A stretch of DNA of 64,000 nt from Enterobacillus tribolii (GCF_003363015.1 NZ_QRAP01000002.1:62001-126000); one strand, 5' to 3'; positions 51,003 through 62,329 are shown, counted from the stretch's first letter. The notes: a model not told the origin generated them from the sequence alone. Translations and numbers: made by a program.

Positions 51003-51668
51003 TTACTCACCGCGCAATGCCCGCGGAAACAGCAGGTTATTTTCCAGGCTGATGTGATCCATCAGGTCGGCGATAAATTCGTTTATACCGTTATACAGCG
51101 CGCGCCAGGTGTTGCAGGCGCCTTCCGGCGGCGTTACGTTATTCGTCAGGAATTTGATGACTTCAAGTTGCTCACCGGCATCGTCGTGCTCGTGTTCCAT
51201 TACGCTGATCGGGCCGCCTGCCTGAGGCCCCATGCCTTGTTCGATCATGGGGAACAAAATGCGTTCTTCTTTCATCATGTGCTGGGACAGATCCTGGTAG
51301 ATCAGGTTGAGCTGTTTTGCGAGCCCTTTAGGGCAGGCCGCTTTTTCGGCATGCACTTTTTCCACTTTTTCTGCCATCAGAATCAGCTCAGGCAGTTGTT
51401 CACGGTGGCGATCGTGGTAGCGTTGTACAATGAACGGTGTAATTTCGGCGAGAGGCGCAGTCCGCCAGTCGCGCTGTTCCGCTTCTTCGTTGGTCAGCGC
51501 AGCCAGCTCGGCTTCTAATGCATCAATATCCAGATTTTTTTTGGTCGCCGCACGCAGCAGGGTTTGCTTACCGCCGCAGCAGAAATCGAGATCGTGTTGG
51601 CGAAAAAGCCGGGCAGCTCGCGGAATGGCGATAGCCAGTTCACCTAAAGGGCGTTCACGGAATGTCAT
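51003..51668 (-). CDS. ytfE: Iron-sulfur cluster repair di-iron protein YtfE (RIC)
   Basis: Hemerythrin-like di-iron protein that repairs iron-sulfur clusters after NO and oxidative damage. At 221 residues it has the N-terminal ScdA domain with CC at 30-31 (FCCGGKQT) and the four-helix bundle with iron ligands in [24 protein letters not shown] and [10 protein letters not shown]. The ATG at 51668 gives [12 protein letters not shown]. An NsrR operator lies 26-48 bases upstream, so NO should induce it through the nsrR gene at 39.9 kb. Confidence 0.95.
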   Translation of the reverse strand: MTFRERPLGELAIAIPRAARLFRQHDLDFCCGGKQTLLRAATKKNLDIDALEAELAALTNEEAEQRDWRTAPLAEITPFIVQRYHDRHREQLPELILMAEKVEKVHAEKAACPKGLAKQLNLIYQDLSQHMMKEERILFPMIEQGMGPQAGGPISVMEHEHDDAGEQLEVIKFLTNNVTPPEGACNTWRALYNGINEFIADLMDHISLENNLLFPRALRGE

Positions 51669-51693
51669 GGGATAATCCTCGTATGCGTTCAAT

Positions 51694-51716
51694 AAATAGT
51701 ATTTTAAATGCATATT
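51694..51716. promoter_or_regulatory. NsrR operator of ytfE
   Basis: On the minus strand AATATGCATTTAAAATACTATTT matches the 11-1-11 NsrR consensus AANATGCATTTNAAATNCATNTT at nearly all fixed positions, the left arm being perfect. It lies just upstream of ytfE, the best-known NsrR target. Confidence 0.75.
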
Positions 51717-51863
51717 TAAAGAATGCCATAACTCTTTCGGGGATATCCGGGGGATATGCCGTAATAAAAGTTATTAAGTCATAGAGTTATTGCATTTCGG
51801 CATTGGTCAAAACAAGGGTTTCGGGCTAGTCTGCATATAACGGTATAGAGATATGAGGTGCGT

Positions 51864-52604
51864 ATGTTAGAGCAAATTTCCCGGCTTGCGCGTGAGGCAG
51901 GTGCGGCAATCATGGCTGTCTATCAGGGAGATAAGCCACTGGACATCGAAGAAAAGGCAGATCATTCGCCGGTGACGGCGGCGGATTTAGCCGCGCATGA
52001 TGTCATTAAACAAGGGTTGGCGCTGTTATCGCCGGACATTCCCCTGATCTCGGAAGAGGATCCCCCCGCCTGGGAAATTCGCCGCCATTGGCACCGCTAT
52101 TGGCTGGTCGATCCGCTGGACGGCACGAAAGAGTTCATCAAGCGCAACGGCGAGTTTACGGTGAATATTGCCCTGATTGAGGACGGCGTGCCGGTGATGG
52201 GCGTCGTGTATGCGCCGGTGACGGGCGTACTGTACAGCGCGGAGCGCGGCAAAGCCTGGAAGGAAGATAAAGACGGGAAACGGCAAATTCACGTACGTGA
52301 GGCCAAGCCGCCGCTGGTGGTGGTCAGCCGCTCCCATATGGATGAGGAACTGAAGGATTACCTGAGTCAGCTCGGCGAGCACCAAACGATATCCATCGGC
52401 TCCTCGCTGAAATTTTGCCTGGTGGCGGAAGGGAGCGCCCAGCTTTACCCGCGTTTTGGGCCGACCAACATCTGGGATACCGCCGCAGGGCATGCCGTGG
52501 CGTTGGCGGCCGGCGCACAGGTTCATGACTGGCAAGGGAAAACGCTGAACTATACGCCGGCGGAATCTTTCCTCAACCCGGGATTCCGGGTCTCCCTGTA
52601 TTAA
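51864..52604 (+). CDS. cysQ: 3'(2'),5'-bisphosphate nucleotidase CysQ
   Basis: Mg-dependent phosphatase that removes PAP, a by-product of sulfate assimilation. At 246 residues it has the inositol-phosphatase metal motifs [14 protein letters not shown] and [10 protein letters not shown]. The ATG at 51864 follows TGAGGTGCGT and gives [13 protein letters not shown], matching E. coli. Its stop abuts the stop of ytfJ with no base between them. cpdB, adjacent in E. coli, is absent. Confidence 0.95.
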   Translation: MLEQISRLAREAGAAIMAVYQGDKPLDIEEKADHSPVTAADLAAHDVIKQGLALLSPDIPLISEEDPPAWEIRRHWHRYWLVDPLDGTKEFIKRNGEFTVNIALIEDGVPVMGVVYAPVTGVLYSAERGKAWKEDKDGKRQIHVREAKPPLVVVSRSHMDEELKDYLSQLGEHQTISIGSSLKFCLVAEGSAQLYPRFGPTNIWDTAAGHAVALAAGAQVHDWQGKTLNYTPAESFLNPGFRVSLY

Positions 52605-53165
52605 TTATCCGGCGCTCAGCAATTGGTGCAGCAGAGTCATCACCTGCTGCACTTCCTGCGGCGTTAATGCGCCATCTTTTACGAAACGCACGTTGCCCTG
52701 TTTGTCGAGGACGACGATGGCGGAGCTTTTTGGTTGCAGATCCCAGGCTTTGCGCACGACGCCCTTATCGTCAACGATGAACTGTGACCACGGGAACTCT
52801 TTTTTGCTGTCTTCAATGCTGCTGCGCACGAATGGCCCGGTGCCGATGATGGCGTCGTCGGTATTCACAATGGTGGTGGTTTGATAACGGTCGTGCGGCA
52901 ATTTCGCCGCTTTAATGACTTCAATCAGCGGGTCGTTCAGGTCTTTAGAGGATGAGCGGCCGGCGATGGCCTGAATCACGCGCACCTTACCCGGAAGCTG
53001 TGCGCTGTTCCAGTTTTGGTAGCTGAATTTGCCATCGTGAACGTTGAGTTCACCGCGATCGCTGACGCCGACCGCCGCCACGCGTTGATTTTCCTGAAGA
53101 TTATGAGCAAGGGCACAAAAGGGGAGCAGTAACAGCGGAAACAGGCGCAGGAGAAAAGCGTTCAT
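52605..53165 (-). CDS. ytfJ: Periplasmic YtfJ family protein
   Basis: A 186-residue secreted protein: signal peptide (about 1-20, ending CALA), then a thioredoxin-like fold without a CxxC pair, as in other YtfJ proteins. Segments RVIQAIAGRSSSKDLNDPLIE and KQGNVRFVKDGAL are visible. The ATG at 53165 starts the signal peptide; the longer open frame is not supported. The function is unknown. Confidence 0.88.
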   Translation of the reverse strand: MNAFLLRLFPLLLLPFCALAHNLQENQRVAAVGVSDRGELNVHDGKFSYQNWNSAQLPGKVRVIQAIAGRSSSKDLNDPLIEVIKAAKLPHDRYQTTTIVNTDDAIIGTGPFVRSSIEDSKKEFPWSQFIVDDKGVVRKAWDLQPKSSAIVVLDKQGNVRFVKDGALTPQEVQQVMTLLHQLLSAG

Positions 53166-53499
53166 AATATGTCCTTGTGGATAAAAACCGAAATGAAAAA
53201 CCCAGTAGCAAGCATAGTCGGCGATTGCTGGTCTGTCCTGTTTACGGTTGTAACTAAAATGAGAGGGGCGTTCATCAACATCTTGTTTTTTGTGCATATA
53301 TTTTAAGAAAGGGATGTGTTTATATATACACTTCTGTCAGTTGGTGTAAATATAGTTAAAAACTCGATCGCACATGAACAAAACCTCCCTGAATCAGTCT
53401 ATAGTTATAGTCCTTATGCAGGGGTAGCTGATGGGCAACCGTAGTTGGCTGCAATGACAAAGCGCCCCGCATATCATTGATCGGGAGGTAAGCAGAAAA
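53166..53499. promoter_or_regulatory. Divergent ytfJ-ytfK control region with a possible PhoB half-box pair
   Basis: This AT-rich 334-base gap contains CTGTCA (53334-53339) and TGTAAA (53345-53350), 11 bases apart, like a poor PhoB box; E. coli ytfK is PhoB-controlled. The 150 bases before ytfK can form imperfect hairpins. A minus-strand open frame of 96 codons over this region has no start site or family signal and I do not call it. Confidence 0.35.
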
Positions 53500-53706
53500 A
53501 TGAAAATCTTCCAACGCTATAATCCGCTGCTGGTTGCTAAATATGTAAAGACGCTGTTTCGTGGTCGGTTGTATATCAAGGATATCGGTGCATTTGAGTT
53601 TGATATGGGAAGAATTCTCATGCCGAAGGTGCGCGATAAGCGTCACCTCAACGCGATGTCCGAAATTAACCGTCAGGTGATGCGCTTACAGGCGGAGATG
53701 GCGTAG
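53500..53706 (+). CDS. ytfK: SpoT-binding stringent-response regulator YtfK
   Basis: A 68-residue basic protein ([22 protein letters not shown]...) of the DUF1107 family. In E. coli YtfK binds SpoT and favours (p)ppGpp accumulation during phosphate or fatty-acid starvation. GGGAGG precedes the ATG. Monocistronic, with a shared terminator after it. Confidence 0.93.
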   Translation: MKIFQRYNPLLVAKYVKTLFRGRLYIKDIGAFEFDMGRILMPKVRDKRHLNAMSEINRQVMRLQAEMA

Positions 53707-53758
53707 CCAGGTGAAAAGATTTTTGCCGGAAAATACCGATAACCGGCATCCCGAAGAA

Positions 53759-53785
53759 TAACGGCCCTTAGCGGGCCGTTTGTGT
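53759..53785. terminator. Terminator between ytfK and ytfL
   Basis: ACGGCCC (53761-53767) pairs with GGGCCGT (53773-53779), then TTGTGTTTATTTAT on the plus strand; it serves converging genes. Confidence 0.8.
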
Positions 53786-55135
53786 TTATTTATCCGCTGA
53801 CGTTTTTTCCGCCCGGTTTTCTCCCTCCGCGACCGTTTCGGGAGGAACCATCCGCTCAGCAAGGCGCGTAACCAGCAGCTGGTCTATCTTGTAGCTGTCG
53901 ATATCCACCACTTCGAACTTATAACCGGCGTATTTAACGTAGTCCGTACGCTTGGGGATCTTACGCAGCATGTACATCATGAACCCGCCGATGGTTTCGT
54001 AGTTGCTGGCCTGAGGGAATTCTTCAATATCCAGCACGCGCATGACGTCGTCGATGGGGGTGACGCCTTCAACCAACCAGGAGTTTTCGTCGCGGGCGAT
54101 AATCTGCTCTTCCAGCCCTTGCCCGATCAGATCGCCCATCAGAGTAGTCATTACATCATTAAGCGTGATGATGCCGACAACCAGCGCATACTCATTCAGA
54201 ATAATGGCGAAATCTTCACCGGCGGTCTTAAAGCTCTCCAGCCCTTCGGAAAGCGTCAGGGTGTCGGGAACGATCAGTACGTTTCGGATTTGAACGCCGG
54301 CGTTAAGCGCCAGGCTTTGATTACCCAGCACGCGGTTAAGCAAATCTTTGGAGTCAACGTAACCCACGACGTGATCGATGTTGCCGTCACAGACCAGAAA
54401 TTTTGAGTGGGGATGGGTTGAGATTTTCTCTTTGATGCTGTCTTCGCTCTCGCCCAGCTCAAAGAATACGATACTTTCACGCGGCGTCATGGATGAAGTG
54501 ACGGTACGTGACTCCAACTCGAACACGTTTTCAATCAGCTCATGTTCCTGCTTGCGCAGCACGCCGGCCAGCGCGCCGGCTTCCACCACGGCGTAGATAT
54601 CATCGGAGGTGATGTCGTCTTTACGCACCATAGGCAGTTTGAATAAGCGAAAAATCAAGTTAGCCAGGCCGTTGAAGAACCATACCAGGGGGCGGCACAG
54701 CATCAGGCAGAAGCGCATCGGGGTGATGATCCGAACGGCAACCGCCTCCGGAGCGATCATGCCGATGCGTTTCGGGGTTAGATCGGCGAACAGGATAAAG
54801 GCGCTGGTTACCAGCACGAACGAGCAAATGAAGCTGATCTGCTCTGAAAGCTCAGGCCCCATGAAACGATCGAAGATAACTTTAAAATAGGGCGAGAAAG
54901 CCGCATCCCCGACGATACCGCCGAGAATGGCGACAGCGTTCAGGCCGATTTGGACTACGGTAAAAAAGTAGCCCGGCTGCGCCTGTAATTCCAGCACCCG
55001 CTCCGCATTTATGTCGCCTTCATCCGCCAGTGTTTTGAGCTTGATTTTACGTGAGGCGGCTAATGATATTTCAGATATGGAAAAAAAGGCGCTGAGCGCG
55101 ATTAATAAAAGAATCAGTAAAATACTGTTTAACAT
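53786..55135 (-). CDS. paeA: CNNM/HlyC-CorC family transporter YtfL (PaeA)
   Basis: Inner-membrane protein of the CorC/CNNM type. The 449-residue protein has an N-terminal DUF21 membrane domain (three to four helices, about 1-190), two CBS domains (about 205-330) and a C-terminal CorC_HlyC domain (about 345-430). E. coli YtfL/PaeA takes part in cadaverine/putrescine export and stationary-phase survival. It follows msrA on the same strand after 196 bases. Confidence 0.92.
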   Translation of the reverse strand: MLNSILLILLLIALSAFFSISEISLAASRKIKLKTLADEGDINAERVLELQAQPGYFFTVVQIGLNAVAILGGIVGDAAFSPYFKVIFDRFMGPELSEQISFICSFVLVTSAFILFADLTPKRIGMIAPEAVAVRIITPMRFCLMLCRPLVWFFNGLANLIFRLFKLPMVRKDDITSDDIYAVVEAGALAGVLRKQEHELIENVFELESRTVTSSMTPRESIVFFELGESEDSIKEKISTHPHSKFLVCDGNIDHVVGYVDSKDLLNRVLGNQSLALNAGVQIRNVLIVPDTLTLSEGLESFKTAGEDFAIILNEYALVVGIITLNDVMTTLMGDLIGQGLEEQIIARDENSWLVEGVTPIDDVMRVLDIEEFPQASNYETIGGFMMYMLRKIPKRTDYVKYAGYKFEVVDIDSYKIDQLLVTRLAERMVPPETVAEGENRAEKTSADK

Positions 55136-55239
55136 AATTTGTCCGCATCAATGGCGTTTGTTCCAAAAATAGAGAAGGGCAGTAACGAAGTAGGAAAGTT
55201 CTAATATTAGCTGTCGTTAATGGCGGAAACAAAACACCA

Positions 55240-55270
55240 CAATAAAGCGGATCACCCCATTGTGATCCGC
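55240..55270 (-). terminator. Terminator after msrA
   Basis: On the minus strand GCGGATCAC pairs perfectly with GTGATCCGC around a 6-base loop, followed by TTTATTGT. It lies 61 bases after the msrA stop. Confidence 0.7.
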
Positions 55271-55331
55271 TGTCAGTATAGCAGGAGCCGTGAATATCCG
55301 GCTAGCGCCGCGATGTGAGTACCTCTGCGAC

Positions 55332-55970
55332 TCAGGCAGAAGGCGGAAGGCACACGCCGATGCCGCCCAGGCCGCAGTAGCCGTGCGGGTTTTTATACAG
55401 GTACTGCTGATGCTCGTCTTCTGCGTAATAAAACGGTTTCGCCGGCGCGATTTCCGTGGTTATCGCGCGCGTGTCGCCGGATGCGGCCATGGCCTGCTGG
55501 AAGCGTGCTTTGCTGCTGTTCGCCTCGTCTTGCTGCTGCGGATTCAGGGTATAAATGGCGGAACGGTACTGTGAACCGATGTCGTTTCCTTGCCGCATGC
55601 CCTGCGCCGGATCGTGGTTTTCCCAGAAGAGCAGCAACAGTTCGCCGTAGCTGATGACTCTGGGGTCGAAAACGATGCGGACGGCTTCGGTATGGCCGGT
55701 CTGGCCGGTACAGACCTCCCGGTAGGTTGGATTCGGCGTGTAACCGCCGGTATAGCCGGCGGCAGTGCTGTATACGCCGGGCTGCTGCCAGTACAGGCGT
55801 TCTACTCCCCAAAAGCACCCCATGGCCAGGATTGCGACTTCCATGCCGGGCGGTACATCCGTCATTGAATGCCCGTTAACCGCATGTTGTGCGGCGACCG
55901 GCATCGGCGTATTTCTGCCGGGCAGCGCTTGCTCCGGGCTGACGGTTTGGGATTTGTTAATACTGCTCAT
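55332..55970 (-). CDS. msrA: Peptide methionine-(S)-sulfoxide reductase MsrA
   Basis: Repairs oxidised methionine in proteins. The 212-residue protein (same length as E. coli) has the catalytic C52 in [10 protein letters not shown], and two resolving cysteines near the C-terminus ([14 protein letters not shown]). Divergent from tamA. Confidence 0.97.
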   Translation of the reverse strand: MSSINKSQTVSPEQALPGRNTPMPVAAQHAVNGHSMTDVPPGMEVAILAMGCFWGVERLYWQQPGVYSTAAGYTGGYTPNPTYREVCTGQTGHTEAVRIVFDPRVISYGELLLLFWENHDPAQGMRQGNDIGSQYRSAIYTLNPQQQDEANSSKARFQQAMAASGDTRAITTEIAPAKPFYYAEDEHQQYLYKNPHGYCGLGGIGVCLPPSA

Positions 55971-56289
55971 TAGTACAGACTCCTCTGGTTATTAGGAATA
56001 ACCTCGTAAGAAAGAGGGATAATTGCCTGGATGCTGAAATCAGCCGCGTTATCGGGTGTGACGAGCGAAATAAAAAGATGAATATCGGGAAAATCCCAGA
56101 ATAGTTAACCACTCTATTAGTTGTATCTCATAGAGTCTTTGCGCACAATAAGCCATTAATGTTACGCGGCGCTGAATAGCAGCCCGGCTAACTTAAACGG
56201 ATCATAAATGTCTTATTAACACTGTGGTTGGGCAATCCTTTATTATTGCTTGGGCAGGGTGTTTATCAGGGAAATTATCAGGAGATTGA
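55971..56289. promoter_or_regulatory. Divergent msrA-tamA control region
   Basis: This 319-base gap holds no gene. Two small symmetric elements stand out: the inverted repeat GGTTATT-AGG-AATAACC at 55987-56003, 17 bases before msrA, and a direct repeat TTGGGCA at 56228-56234 and 56250-56256, exactly 22 bases apart, 34 bases before tamA. I know no regulator for either. Confidence 0.35.
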
Positions 56290-58026
56290 GTGCCTCGTTA
56301 TCGTTTATTAGGTTTCCTTTGCTTGTTTTTGGCGTCGTCATTCGCCGGAGCGGCGCAGGTTCGTCTTCAGGTCAAAGGGCTGGAGGGTGAGCTGGAAAGT
56401 AACGTGCGGGCGCGTCTTTCTACAATTGAGAATGATGAAGTTAGCAGCGATGGCCGTTTTCGCGCCAGGGTTACGGACGCTATCCGCCAGGGGCTGCGGG
56501 CGCTGGGCTATTACCAGCCGACGATTGAATTTGAATTTCAGCCGCGCAAAGAGCCGGAGCGCCCGTTGCTGATTGCTCATGTCACCCCCGGAGAGCCGGT
56601 AAAGATTGCCGGCGTGAACGTAAAAATTGAGGGGGATGCCGACAAGGATGACGACTACAAGAAGCTGGTAAAAACGAATACGCCCAAAATCGGCGACGTG
56701 CTGAACCACGGTAAATATGACAGCTTCAAAAGTTCTCTGACCGGCATCGCGCTGCGTAAAGGCTATTTTGATGCCTCTATGCCGGTGCACCAGCTTGGGG
56801 TGATTGAGGATGAGAACCAGGCGTTCTGGGATATCGACTTCGACAGCGGTAAGCGTTACCGCTTTGGTAAGGTGACGTTCCGTGGTTCGCAAATCCGTGA
56901 AGATTACCTTGAACCGCTGATCCCTTTTAAAGAAGGCGATGACTATAGCTCGGAGGAACTGGCGGAGCTTAACCGGCGCCTGTCTGCGACCAACTGGTTC
57001 AACTCCGTGGTGGTTTCGCCTTCATTCCAGCAGGTTTCCGACGACAAAGTGCTGCCGATGGACGCGGTGGTTACGCCGCGCAGCCGTAACGCCGTTGAGC
57101 TGGGCGGCGGTTACGCCACCGACGTGGGGCCGCGGGTTAAGGCTACCTGGAAACGTCCGTGGATGAACTCCCGCGGGCAAAGTCTGGAAAGCAGCATCAA
57201 CCTCTCTGCGCCGGAGCAGACGCTGGATTTAAGCTATAAAATACCGCTGCGTAAAAACCCGATTGAGCAGTATTACCTGGTACAGGGCGGCTTTCAGCGC
57301 ACCGATCTCAACGATACCAAATCTGACTCCACCACGCTGAACGTGGCGCGCTACTGGGATCTCTCCAGCGGCTGGCAGCGCTCGGTGAACCTGCGCTGGA
57401 GTCTGGATCACTTTACTCAGGGGTATGTCACCAACACCACGATGCTGCTGTATCCGGGCGTCAGCATCAACCGTACCCGTTCGCGCGGTGGCCTGATGCC
57501 TGACTGGGGCGATTCGCAGCGTTACTCCATTGATGTGTCCGATACCACCTGGGGCTCGGATATCGATTTTGCCGTTATGCAGGCGCAGAACGTCTGGATT
57601 CGTACGCTGGCGGAAAAACACCGTTTTGTGGTGCGTGGCAACGTGGGGTGGATCGAAACCAATAATTTTGACAAGGTTCCGCCTTCGCTGCGTTTCTTCG
57701 CCGGGGGGGACCGCAGTATCCGTGGTTATAAGTACAAGTCCATCTCCCCGCGTGATGATAACGGCAAGCTGACCGGCGCCTCAAAGATGGCGACCGGCTC
57801 GCTGGAATATCAGTACAACGTGACCGGCAAATGGTGGGGCGCGACCTTCATCGACTCCGGCGAAGCGGTAAACGACATCGCTAAAAGCGACTTTAAAACC
57901 GGCGCCGGTATCGGGGTGCGCTGGGCTTCGCCCATCGGGCCGGTAAAACTGGATTTCGCGGTTCCTGTGGGGGGAAATGATTCCCATAATCTGCAGTTCT
58001 ATATCGGATTGGGGCCGGAGTTATGA
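56290..58026 (+). CDS. tamA: Translocation and assembly module outer-membrane subunit TamA
   Basis: Omp85-family outer-membrane protein that, with TamB, helps insert a subset of beta-barrel proteins and transports phospholipids. The 578-residue protein has a signal peptide (about 1-22), three POTRA domains (about 23-265) and a 16-strand barrel with the [11 protein letters not shown] lid-lock motif and the terminal FYIGLGPEL. The start is a GTG with AGGAGA upstream. It overlaps the tamB start by four bases (ATGA). Confidence 0.97.
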   Translation: MPRYRLLGFLCLFLASSFAGAAQVRLQVKGLEGELESNVRARLSTIENDEVSSDGRFRARVTDAIRQGLRALGYYQPTIEFEFQPRKEPERPLLIAHVTPGEPVKIAGVNVKIEGDADKDDDYKKLVKTNTPKIGDVLNHGKYDSFKSSLTGIALRKGYFDASMPVHQLGVIEDENQAFWDIDFDSGKRYRFGKVTFRGSQIREDYLEPLIPFKEGDDYSSEELAELNRRLSATNWFNSVVVSPSFQQVSDDKVLPMDAVVTPRSRNAVELGGGYATDVGPRVKATWKRPWMNSRGQSLESSINLSAPEQTLDLSYKIPLRKNPIEQYYLVQGGFQRTDLNDTKSDSTTLNVARYWDLSSGWQRSVNLRWSLDHFTQGYVTNTTMLLYPGVSINRTRSRGGLMPDWGDSQRYSIDVSDTTWGSDIDFAVMQAQNVWIRTLAEKHRFVVRGNVGWIETNNFDKVPPSLRFFAGGDRSIRGYKYKSISPRDDNGKLTGASKMATGSLEYQYNVTGKWWGATFIDSGEAVNDIAKSDFKTGAGIGVRWASPIGPVKLDFAVPVGGNDSHNLQFYIGLGPEL

Positions 58027-61000
58027 TGAAGTCAATGAACCGGCTGGCCAAGGTTTGCCTGATTTTTCTGTTGGTTATTTTCCTGTTGGTCGGCGGCGTG
58101 GTGGCGCTGGTGGTCACTACGCCGGGGCTGCATTTTCTGATTAACAGCGCGTCGCGCTGGGTGCCGGGCCTGCATATCGAAGGCGTCGAGGGGGGCTGGC
58201 GTAACCTGACCCTGAAAAACGTTTCTTATCAGATGCCTGGCGTAAACGTAACGGCCGGCGTGTTTCATTTGTCGCTGGATGTCGGATGCCTGAAGAACAG
58301 CGAGCTGTGTCTGAATGCGCTGACGGCGGACCATGTGAATGTCGCCGTTAATACTCAGGAACTGCCGCCGGCAGAAGAAGAGGCTGCGCCGGAACCCAGT
58401 GAACCGCTGACGGATCTGCCTGCCCCGCTGCCGATAGAGATCCGGCTGCTGCGGGTTAATAACGTCAACGTCACGGTAGACGATACGGCAATTTCCCTTC
58501 AGGAGTTCCGTACCGGCGCGCAATGGCGCGAACGTGCGCTGACGTTGCTGCCGACCAACATCAAATCGCTGCTGGTCGCTTTACCGAAGACGCCCGCTTC
58601 GCCGGTTGCCGAACAGGCGGCGGCGGTGGTCGTTAAGGGGAAACCGCTGTCCGATGCCGCAGGGGATGCGCTGAAAGAGCAAGCCGCTCAGCAAGTTACC
58701 GAGAGCGTGAAAGAGGCGGTAAATCCGCCCAAACCCAAAGAAGAGACCCCGGCAGAGAAATCGCTGGGAGAAACGCTGGAAGCGCTGTTCGCCCAGCCTT
58801 TGCTGCCCGATCTGCCCTCCCTGCGCCTGCCGCTGGACGTCACGGTGCAAAAACTGTCCGGTGAGCAATTACGCCTGACCGGCGATACCGATGTGGTGAT
58901 TGATTCACTGTTGCTGCGGGCATCGACGCAGGATACGCGCCTCAAGCTGAATACGCTGGAGGTGCGCTCGCCGCAGGGGAACCTGTCGGTGAACGGCTCG
59001 GCGACGCTGGATGAACGCTGGCCGGTTGATTTAACGCTCAACGGCGACTTAAACGTCGATCCGGTTAAAGGCGAGCGCCTCAAACTCACGGTGGGCGGCA
59101 GCCTGAAAGAGGCGCTGACGCTGGATGCTAATCTTTCCGGCCCGTTGAAAGCGACGCTGGCGCTGCAAACGCATTTGGCCGAAGCCGGTCTGCCGTTGGC
59201 GCTGACGCTGGAAAGCCCCGGCGTGCAATGGCCGCTGAGCGGCGCGGCGGAGTATCGCACACAGAATATCCGCCTGCGCCTGAACGGCAGCGCTAAAAAA
59301 TATGATTTGTCGCTGCGTACCGACGTCAGCGGCAATGACATCCCGGCCGCCAAAGTGACTCTGGACGGAAAGGGAACCGATCAAAACTTTACCCTCTCGC
59401 GCCTGCGCGTAGCGGCGTTGCAGGGGAATACCGATCTTTCCGCGCTGGTGGACTGGAGCAAAGCTATCAGTTGGAAGGGCGATTTGACGCTGCAGGGGAT
59501 CAACACGGCGAAGCAGTGGCCGGAGTGGCCGGCGAAGCTGGACGGGAAAATCACAACGCGCGGCAGCCTGTACGGCGGCAACTGGCAGTTGCAGATTCCT
59601 TCCCTGCAACTTGACGGTAACGTGAAGCAAAATCAGGTCAACGTTCGGGGGAACCTGAGCGGCAACCAGGCCGGGCAGTGGAAGATTCCGCAACTGCATC
59701 TGGCATTGGGGCAAAATAAAATCGACGTCAGCGGCGAGCTGGCGAAAAGCTGGGCTCTGGATGCCAATATCGACGCACCGAACCTCAACGGCGCGTTGCC
59801 GGGGCTGGGCGGAACGGCGCAGGGCACGCTGAAACTGCGCGGCAACATGGCAGCGCCGCAGATCCTGGCAAACCTGATGGCGTCAGGGCTGCAATGGCAG
59901 GATCTGCAAATCCGGCGGGTGAAGCTGGACGGGGACGTGCGTTCCGGCGATCAGATTCAGGGCGATCTGGCGCTGATCGTTGAGCAACTGAAGCAGGGCG
60001 ATCTGTCTGTCAGTCAACTGACGTTGGATGCCAAGGGCACCGAAAAGCAGCATCACCTGCAACTGGATATGAAGGGGGACCCGGTTTCCGGCCAACTGGC
60101 GCTGAACGGTAGTTTCGACAGGGCGCATCAGGTGTGGAAAGGGACGCTGAACAATACCCGTTTTGAAACGCCGGTTGGCGAATGGCGCCTGTCTCCGTCG
60201 CTGGCCCTGAGCTATCTCAATACGCAGCAAAAAGTGACGCTGGGGCCGCATTGCTGGCAAAACCCTAACGCCGAACTGTGCGTGCCGAACACTATCGAAG
60301 CCGGCGCCAGCGGGCAGGCGACGGTGACGCTGAATAAATTCGATTTGGCGATGATTAAGCCTTTCCTTGAGGAGGAAACCCGTCTTAACGGCGTCTTCAG
60401 CGGTCGGGCGGACGTTAGCTGGAAGGCCGGTACGGCTTTACCGCAGGCAAAAGTAACGCTCGATGGGCGCGGAGTGAAGGTTGAGCAGGTGATTCAGGGA
60501 AATACGCTGCCGATTGCGTTTGATACCCTGACCCTGAATGCCGGACTGAATAACGGTCGCGCTCAGTTAGGATGGCTGCTGAAAATCGCCGGCAACGGCC
60601 AACTGGACGGCGACGTTCAGGTCGCCGATTTGCAGGGGCGGCGCAACCTTTCCGGTAACGTCAACATCAAGAACCTTTCGTTGGCGATGATCAATCCGGT
60701 GTTGATGAAAGGCGAAAAAGCGCAGGGAATGCTGAATGCCGGTCTGCGCTTGGGGGGTAATGCCCAAAGCCCGCAGGTATTTGGTCGTCTGGCGCTGGAG
60801 AAGGTTGATGTTGACGGCCAGTTTATGCCGTTTGACATCACCGACGGCAACCTGGCGCTTGAGTTCAGCGGCATGAGTTCCGTGTTGCAGGGCATCATCC
60901 GGACTTCCCGGGGGCAAATCAACCTGGCCGGGAATGCGGACTGGCGTGATATTGAGGCCTGGAAAGCGCGTATTTCCGCCAAAGGTGACCGTGTGCGCGT

Positions 61001-61919
61001 GACGGTACCGCCGATGGCGCGGCTGGACGTTTCACCCGATGTGGTGGTAGAGGCGTCGCCGCAAATGTTGTCGCTGAACGGTTCGGTCGGTATTCCGTGG
61101 GCGCGTATTACCGTGCAGGAACTGCCGGAGAGCGCGGTAGACGTTTCCTCCGACGAAGTGATGCTGAATAAAAATCGCCAGCCGGTTAAACCGGTATCCA
61201 CGGCGATGCCGATCAACAGTAATCTGACGATCAACATCGGTAAAGATGTCCGGTTGGATGCTTTTGGTCTGAAGGCGCGTATGGAAGGCGACCTTAAGAT
61301 GGTTCAGGACCCGCGTACCGGTCTTGGCCTGACGGGGCAGGTGAACATTCCCAGCGGGCGTTTCCATGCTTACGGGCAGGATCTGGTGATCAATAAAGGT
61401 CAGTTGATCTTCTCCGGCCCGCCGGATCAACCGTTGCTGAATATTGAAGCTATCCGTAATCCGGATGCGACGGAAGACGGCGTGACCGCCGGAGTGCGCG
61501 TAACCGGCCTGGCCGATCAGCCCAAGCTGGAGGTGTTCTCCGATCCCGCGATGTCGCAGGAAGCGGCGCTCTCCTACTTGTTACGCGGTCAGGGGCTGGA
61601 AGCCAGCGGCACCGACAGCGGGGCGATGACGTCTATGCTGGTCGGCATGGGGGTTGCGCAGAGCGGTAAACTTGTGGGCAAAATCGGGGAGGCGTTTGGC
61701 GTTAATAACCTTTCCCTGGATACGGCCGGTGTTGGCGACAGCTCTCAGGTGGTGGTCAGCGGCTATGTGCTGCCTGGCCTACAGGTAAAATATGGCGTCG
61801 GGATATTTGATTCTCTGGCAACGCTTACGTTACGCTATCGGCTGATGCCGAAATTGTATCTGGAAGCGGTGTCTGGTATTAATCAGGCACTCGATTTGCT
61901 CTATCAGTTTGAGTTCTAG
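58023..61919 (+). CDS. tamB: Translocation and assembly module inner-membrane subunit TamB
   Basis: Very long AsmA-like protein that spans the periplasm as a beta-taco groove and moves phospholipids. At 1298 residues (E. coli 1259) it has an N-terminal signal anchor (about 8-32), repetitive beta-rich sequence throughout and the conserved C-terminal DUF490 domain (about 940-1298) ending LYQFEF, which docks on TamA. An insertion rich in Ala/Pro/Glu (about 185-240) accounts for much of the extra length. The ATGA overlap with tamA implies coupling. Confidence 0.96.
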   Translation: MMKSMNRLAKVCLIFLLVIFLLVGGVVALVVTTPGLHFLINSASRWVPGLHIEGVEGGWRNLTLKNVSYQMPGVNVTAGVFHLSLDVGCLKNSELCLNALTADHVNVAVNTQELPPAEEEAAPEPSEPLTDLPAPLPIEIRLLRVNNVNVTVDDTAISLQEFRTGAQWRERALTLLPTNIKSLLVALPKTPASPVAEQAAAVVVKGKPLSDAAGDALKEQAAQQVTESVKEAVNPPKPKEETPAEKSLGETLEALFAQPLLPDLPSLRLPLDVTVQKLSGEQLRLTGDTDVVIDSLLLRASTQDTRLKLNTLEVRSPQGNLSVNGSATLDERWPVDLTLNGDLNVDPVKGERLKLTVGGSLKEALTLDANLSGPLKATLALQTHLAEAGLPLALTLESPGVQWPLSGAAEYRTQNIRLRLNGSAKKYDLSLRTDVSGNDIPAAKVTLDGKGTDQNFTLSRLRVAALQGNTDLSALVDWSKAISWKGDLTLQGINTAKQWPEWPAKLDGKITTRGSLYGGNWQLQIPSLQLDGNVKQNQVNVRGNLSGNQAGQWKIPQLHLALGQNKIDVSGELAKSWALDANIDAPNLNGALPGLGGTAQGTLKLRGNMAAPQILANLMASGLQWQDLQIRRVKLDGDVRSGDQIQGDLALIVEQLKQGDLSVSQLTLDAKGTEKQHHLQLDMKGDPVSGQLALNGSFDRAHQVWKGTLNNTRFETPVGEWRLSPSLALSYLNTQQKVTLGPHCWQNPNAELCVPNTIEAGASGQATVTLNKFDLAMIKPFLEEETRLNGVFSGRADVSWKAGTALPQAKVTLDGRGVKVEQVIQGNTLPIAFDTLTLNAGLNNGRAQLGWLLKIAGNGQLDGDVQVADLQGRRNLSGNVNIKNLSLAMINPVLMKGEKAQGMLNAGLRLGGNAQSPQVFGRLALEKVDVDGQFMPFDITDGNLALEFSGMSSVLQGIIRTSRGQINLAGNADWRDIEAWKARISAKGDRVRVTVPPMARLDVSPDVVVEASPQMLSLNGSVGIPWARITVQELPESAVDVSSDEVMLNKNRQPVKPVSTAMPINSNLTINIGKDVRLDAFGLKARMEGDLKMVQDPRTGLGLTGQVNIPSGRFHAYGQDLVINKGQLIFSGPPDQPLLNIEAIRNPDATEDGVTAGVRVTGLADQPKLEVFSDPAMSQEAALSYLLRGQGLEASGTDSGAMTSMLVGMGVAQSGKLVGKIGEAFGVNNLSLDTAGVGDSSQVVVSGYVLPGLQVKYGVGIFDSLATLTLRYRLMPKLYLEAVSGINQALDLLYQFEF

Positions 61920-61921
61920 CA

Positions 61922-62269
61922 ATGCGAATTATTGTCTATGGAAGCTTGAGACGTAAGCAGGGCAACAGTCACTGGATGACGAATGCCCAGTGGTTGGGCG
62001 ATCACGTGCTGGAAGGTTATGAGATGTATGATCTCGGCCATTATCCGGCGGTGATCCAGGGGGACGGGGAAATCTATTGCGAGGTTTATCGCATTGATTC
62101 GACGATCCTGAGTGAATTGGACGAGCTGAAAAGTAACAGCCGGTTCTATAAGCGTGAGCTGATTTCGACGCCTTACGGCAGCGCATGGATCTATCTCTAC
62201 CTTTACCCGGTAGAGGGATACCCGCGTATTGCAAGCGGCGACTGGCTTAAGCGTAAAGACGATGTCTGA
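61922..62269 (+). CDS. ytfP: Gamma-glutamylcyclotransferase-like protein YtfP
   Basis: A 115-residue member of the AIG2/GGCT fold with the substrate-binding YGSLR motif at residues 5-9 and the acidic catalytic-site candidate in SELDELKS. It starts only 2 bases after the tamB stop, so it is translated with tamAB. Substrate unknown. Confidence 0.9.
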   Translation: MRIIVYGSLRRKQGNSHWMTNAQWLGDHVLEGYEMYDLGHYPAVIQGDGEIYCEVYRIDSTILSELDELKSNSRFYKRELISTPYGSAWIYLYLYPVEGYPRIASGDWLKRKDDV

Positions 62270-62278
62270 ATTTGAAAA

Positions 62279-62314
62279 TAAAAAAACACCGCCGGTTCAG
62301 GGCGGTGTTTTTTT
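62279..62314. terminator. Bidirectional terminator between ytfP and ppa
   Basis: AACACCGCC (62285-62293) pairs with GGCGGTGTT (62301-62309), flanked by six A residues on the left and six T residues on the right. Confidence 0.92.
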
Positions 62315-62329
62315 ATCGGCGGCGGGAAA

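Noticed and set aside
53356..53646. A 96-codon minus-strand frame overlapping the start of ytfK
   Set aside because: No ribosome site or domain; it is antisense to the leader and first half of a conserved gene.
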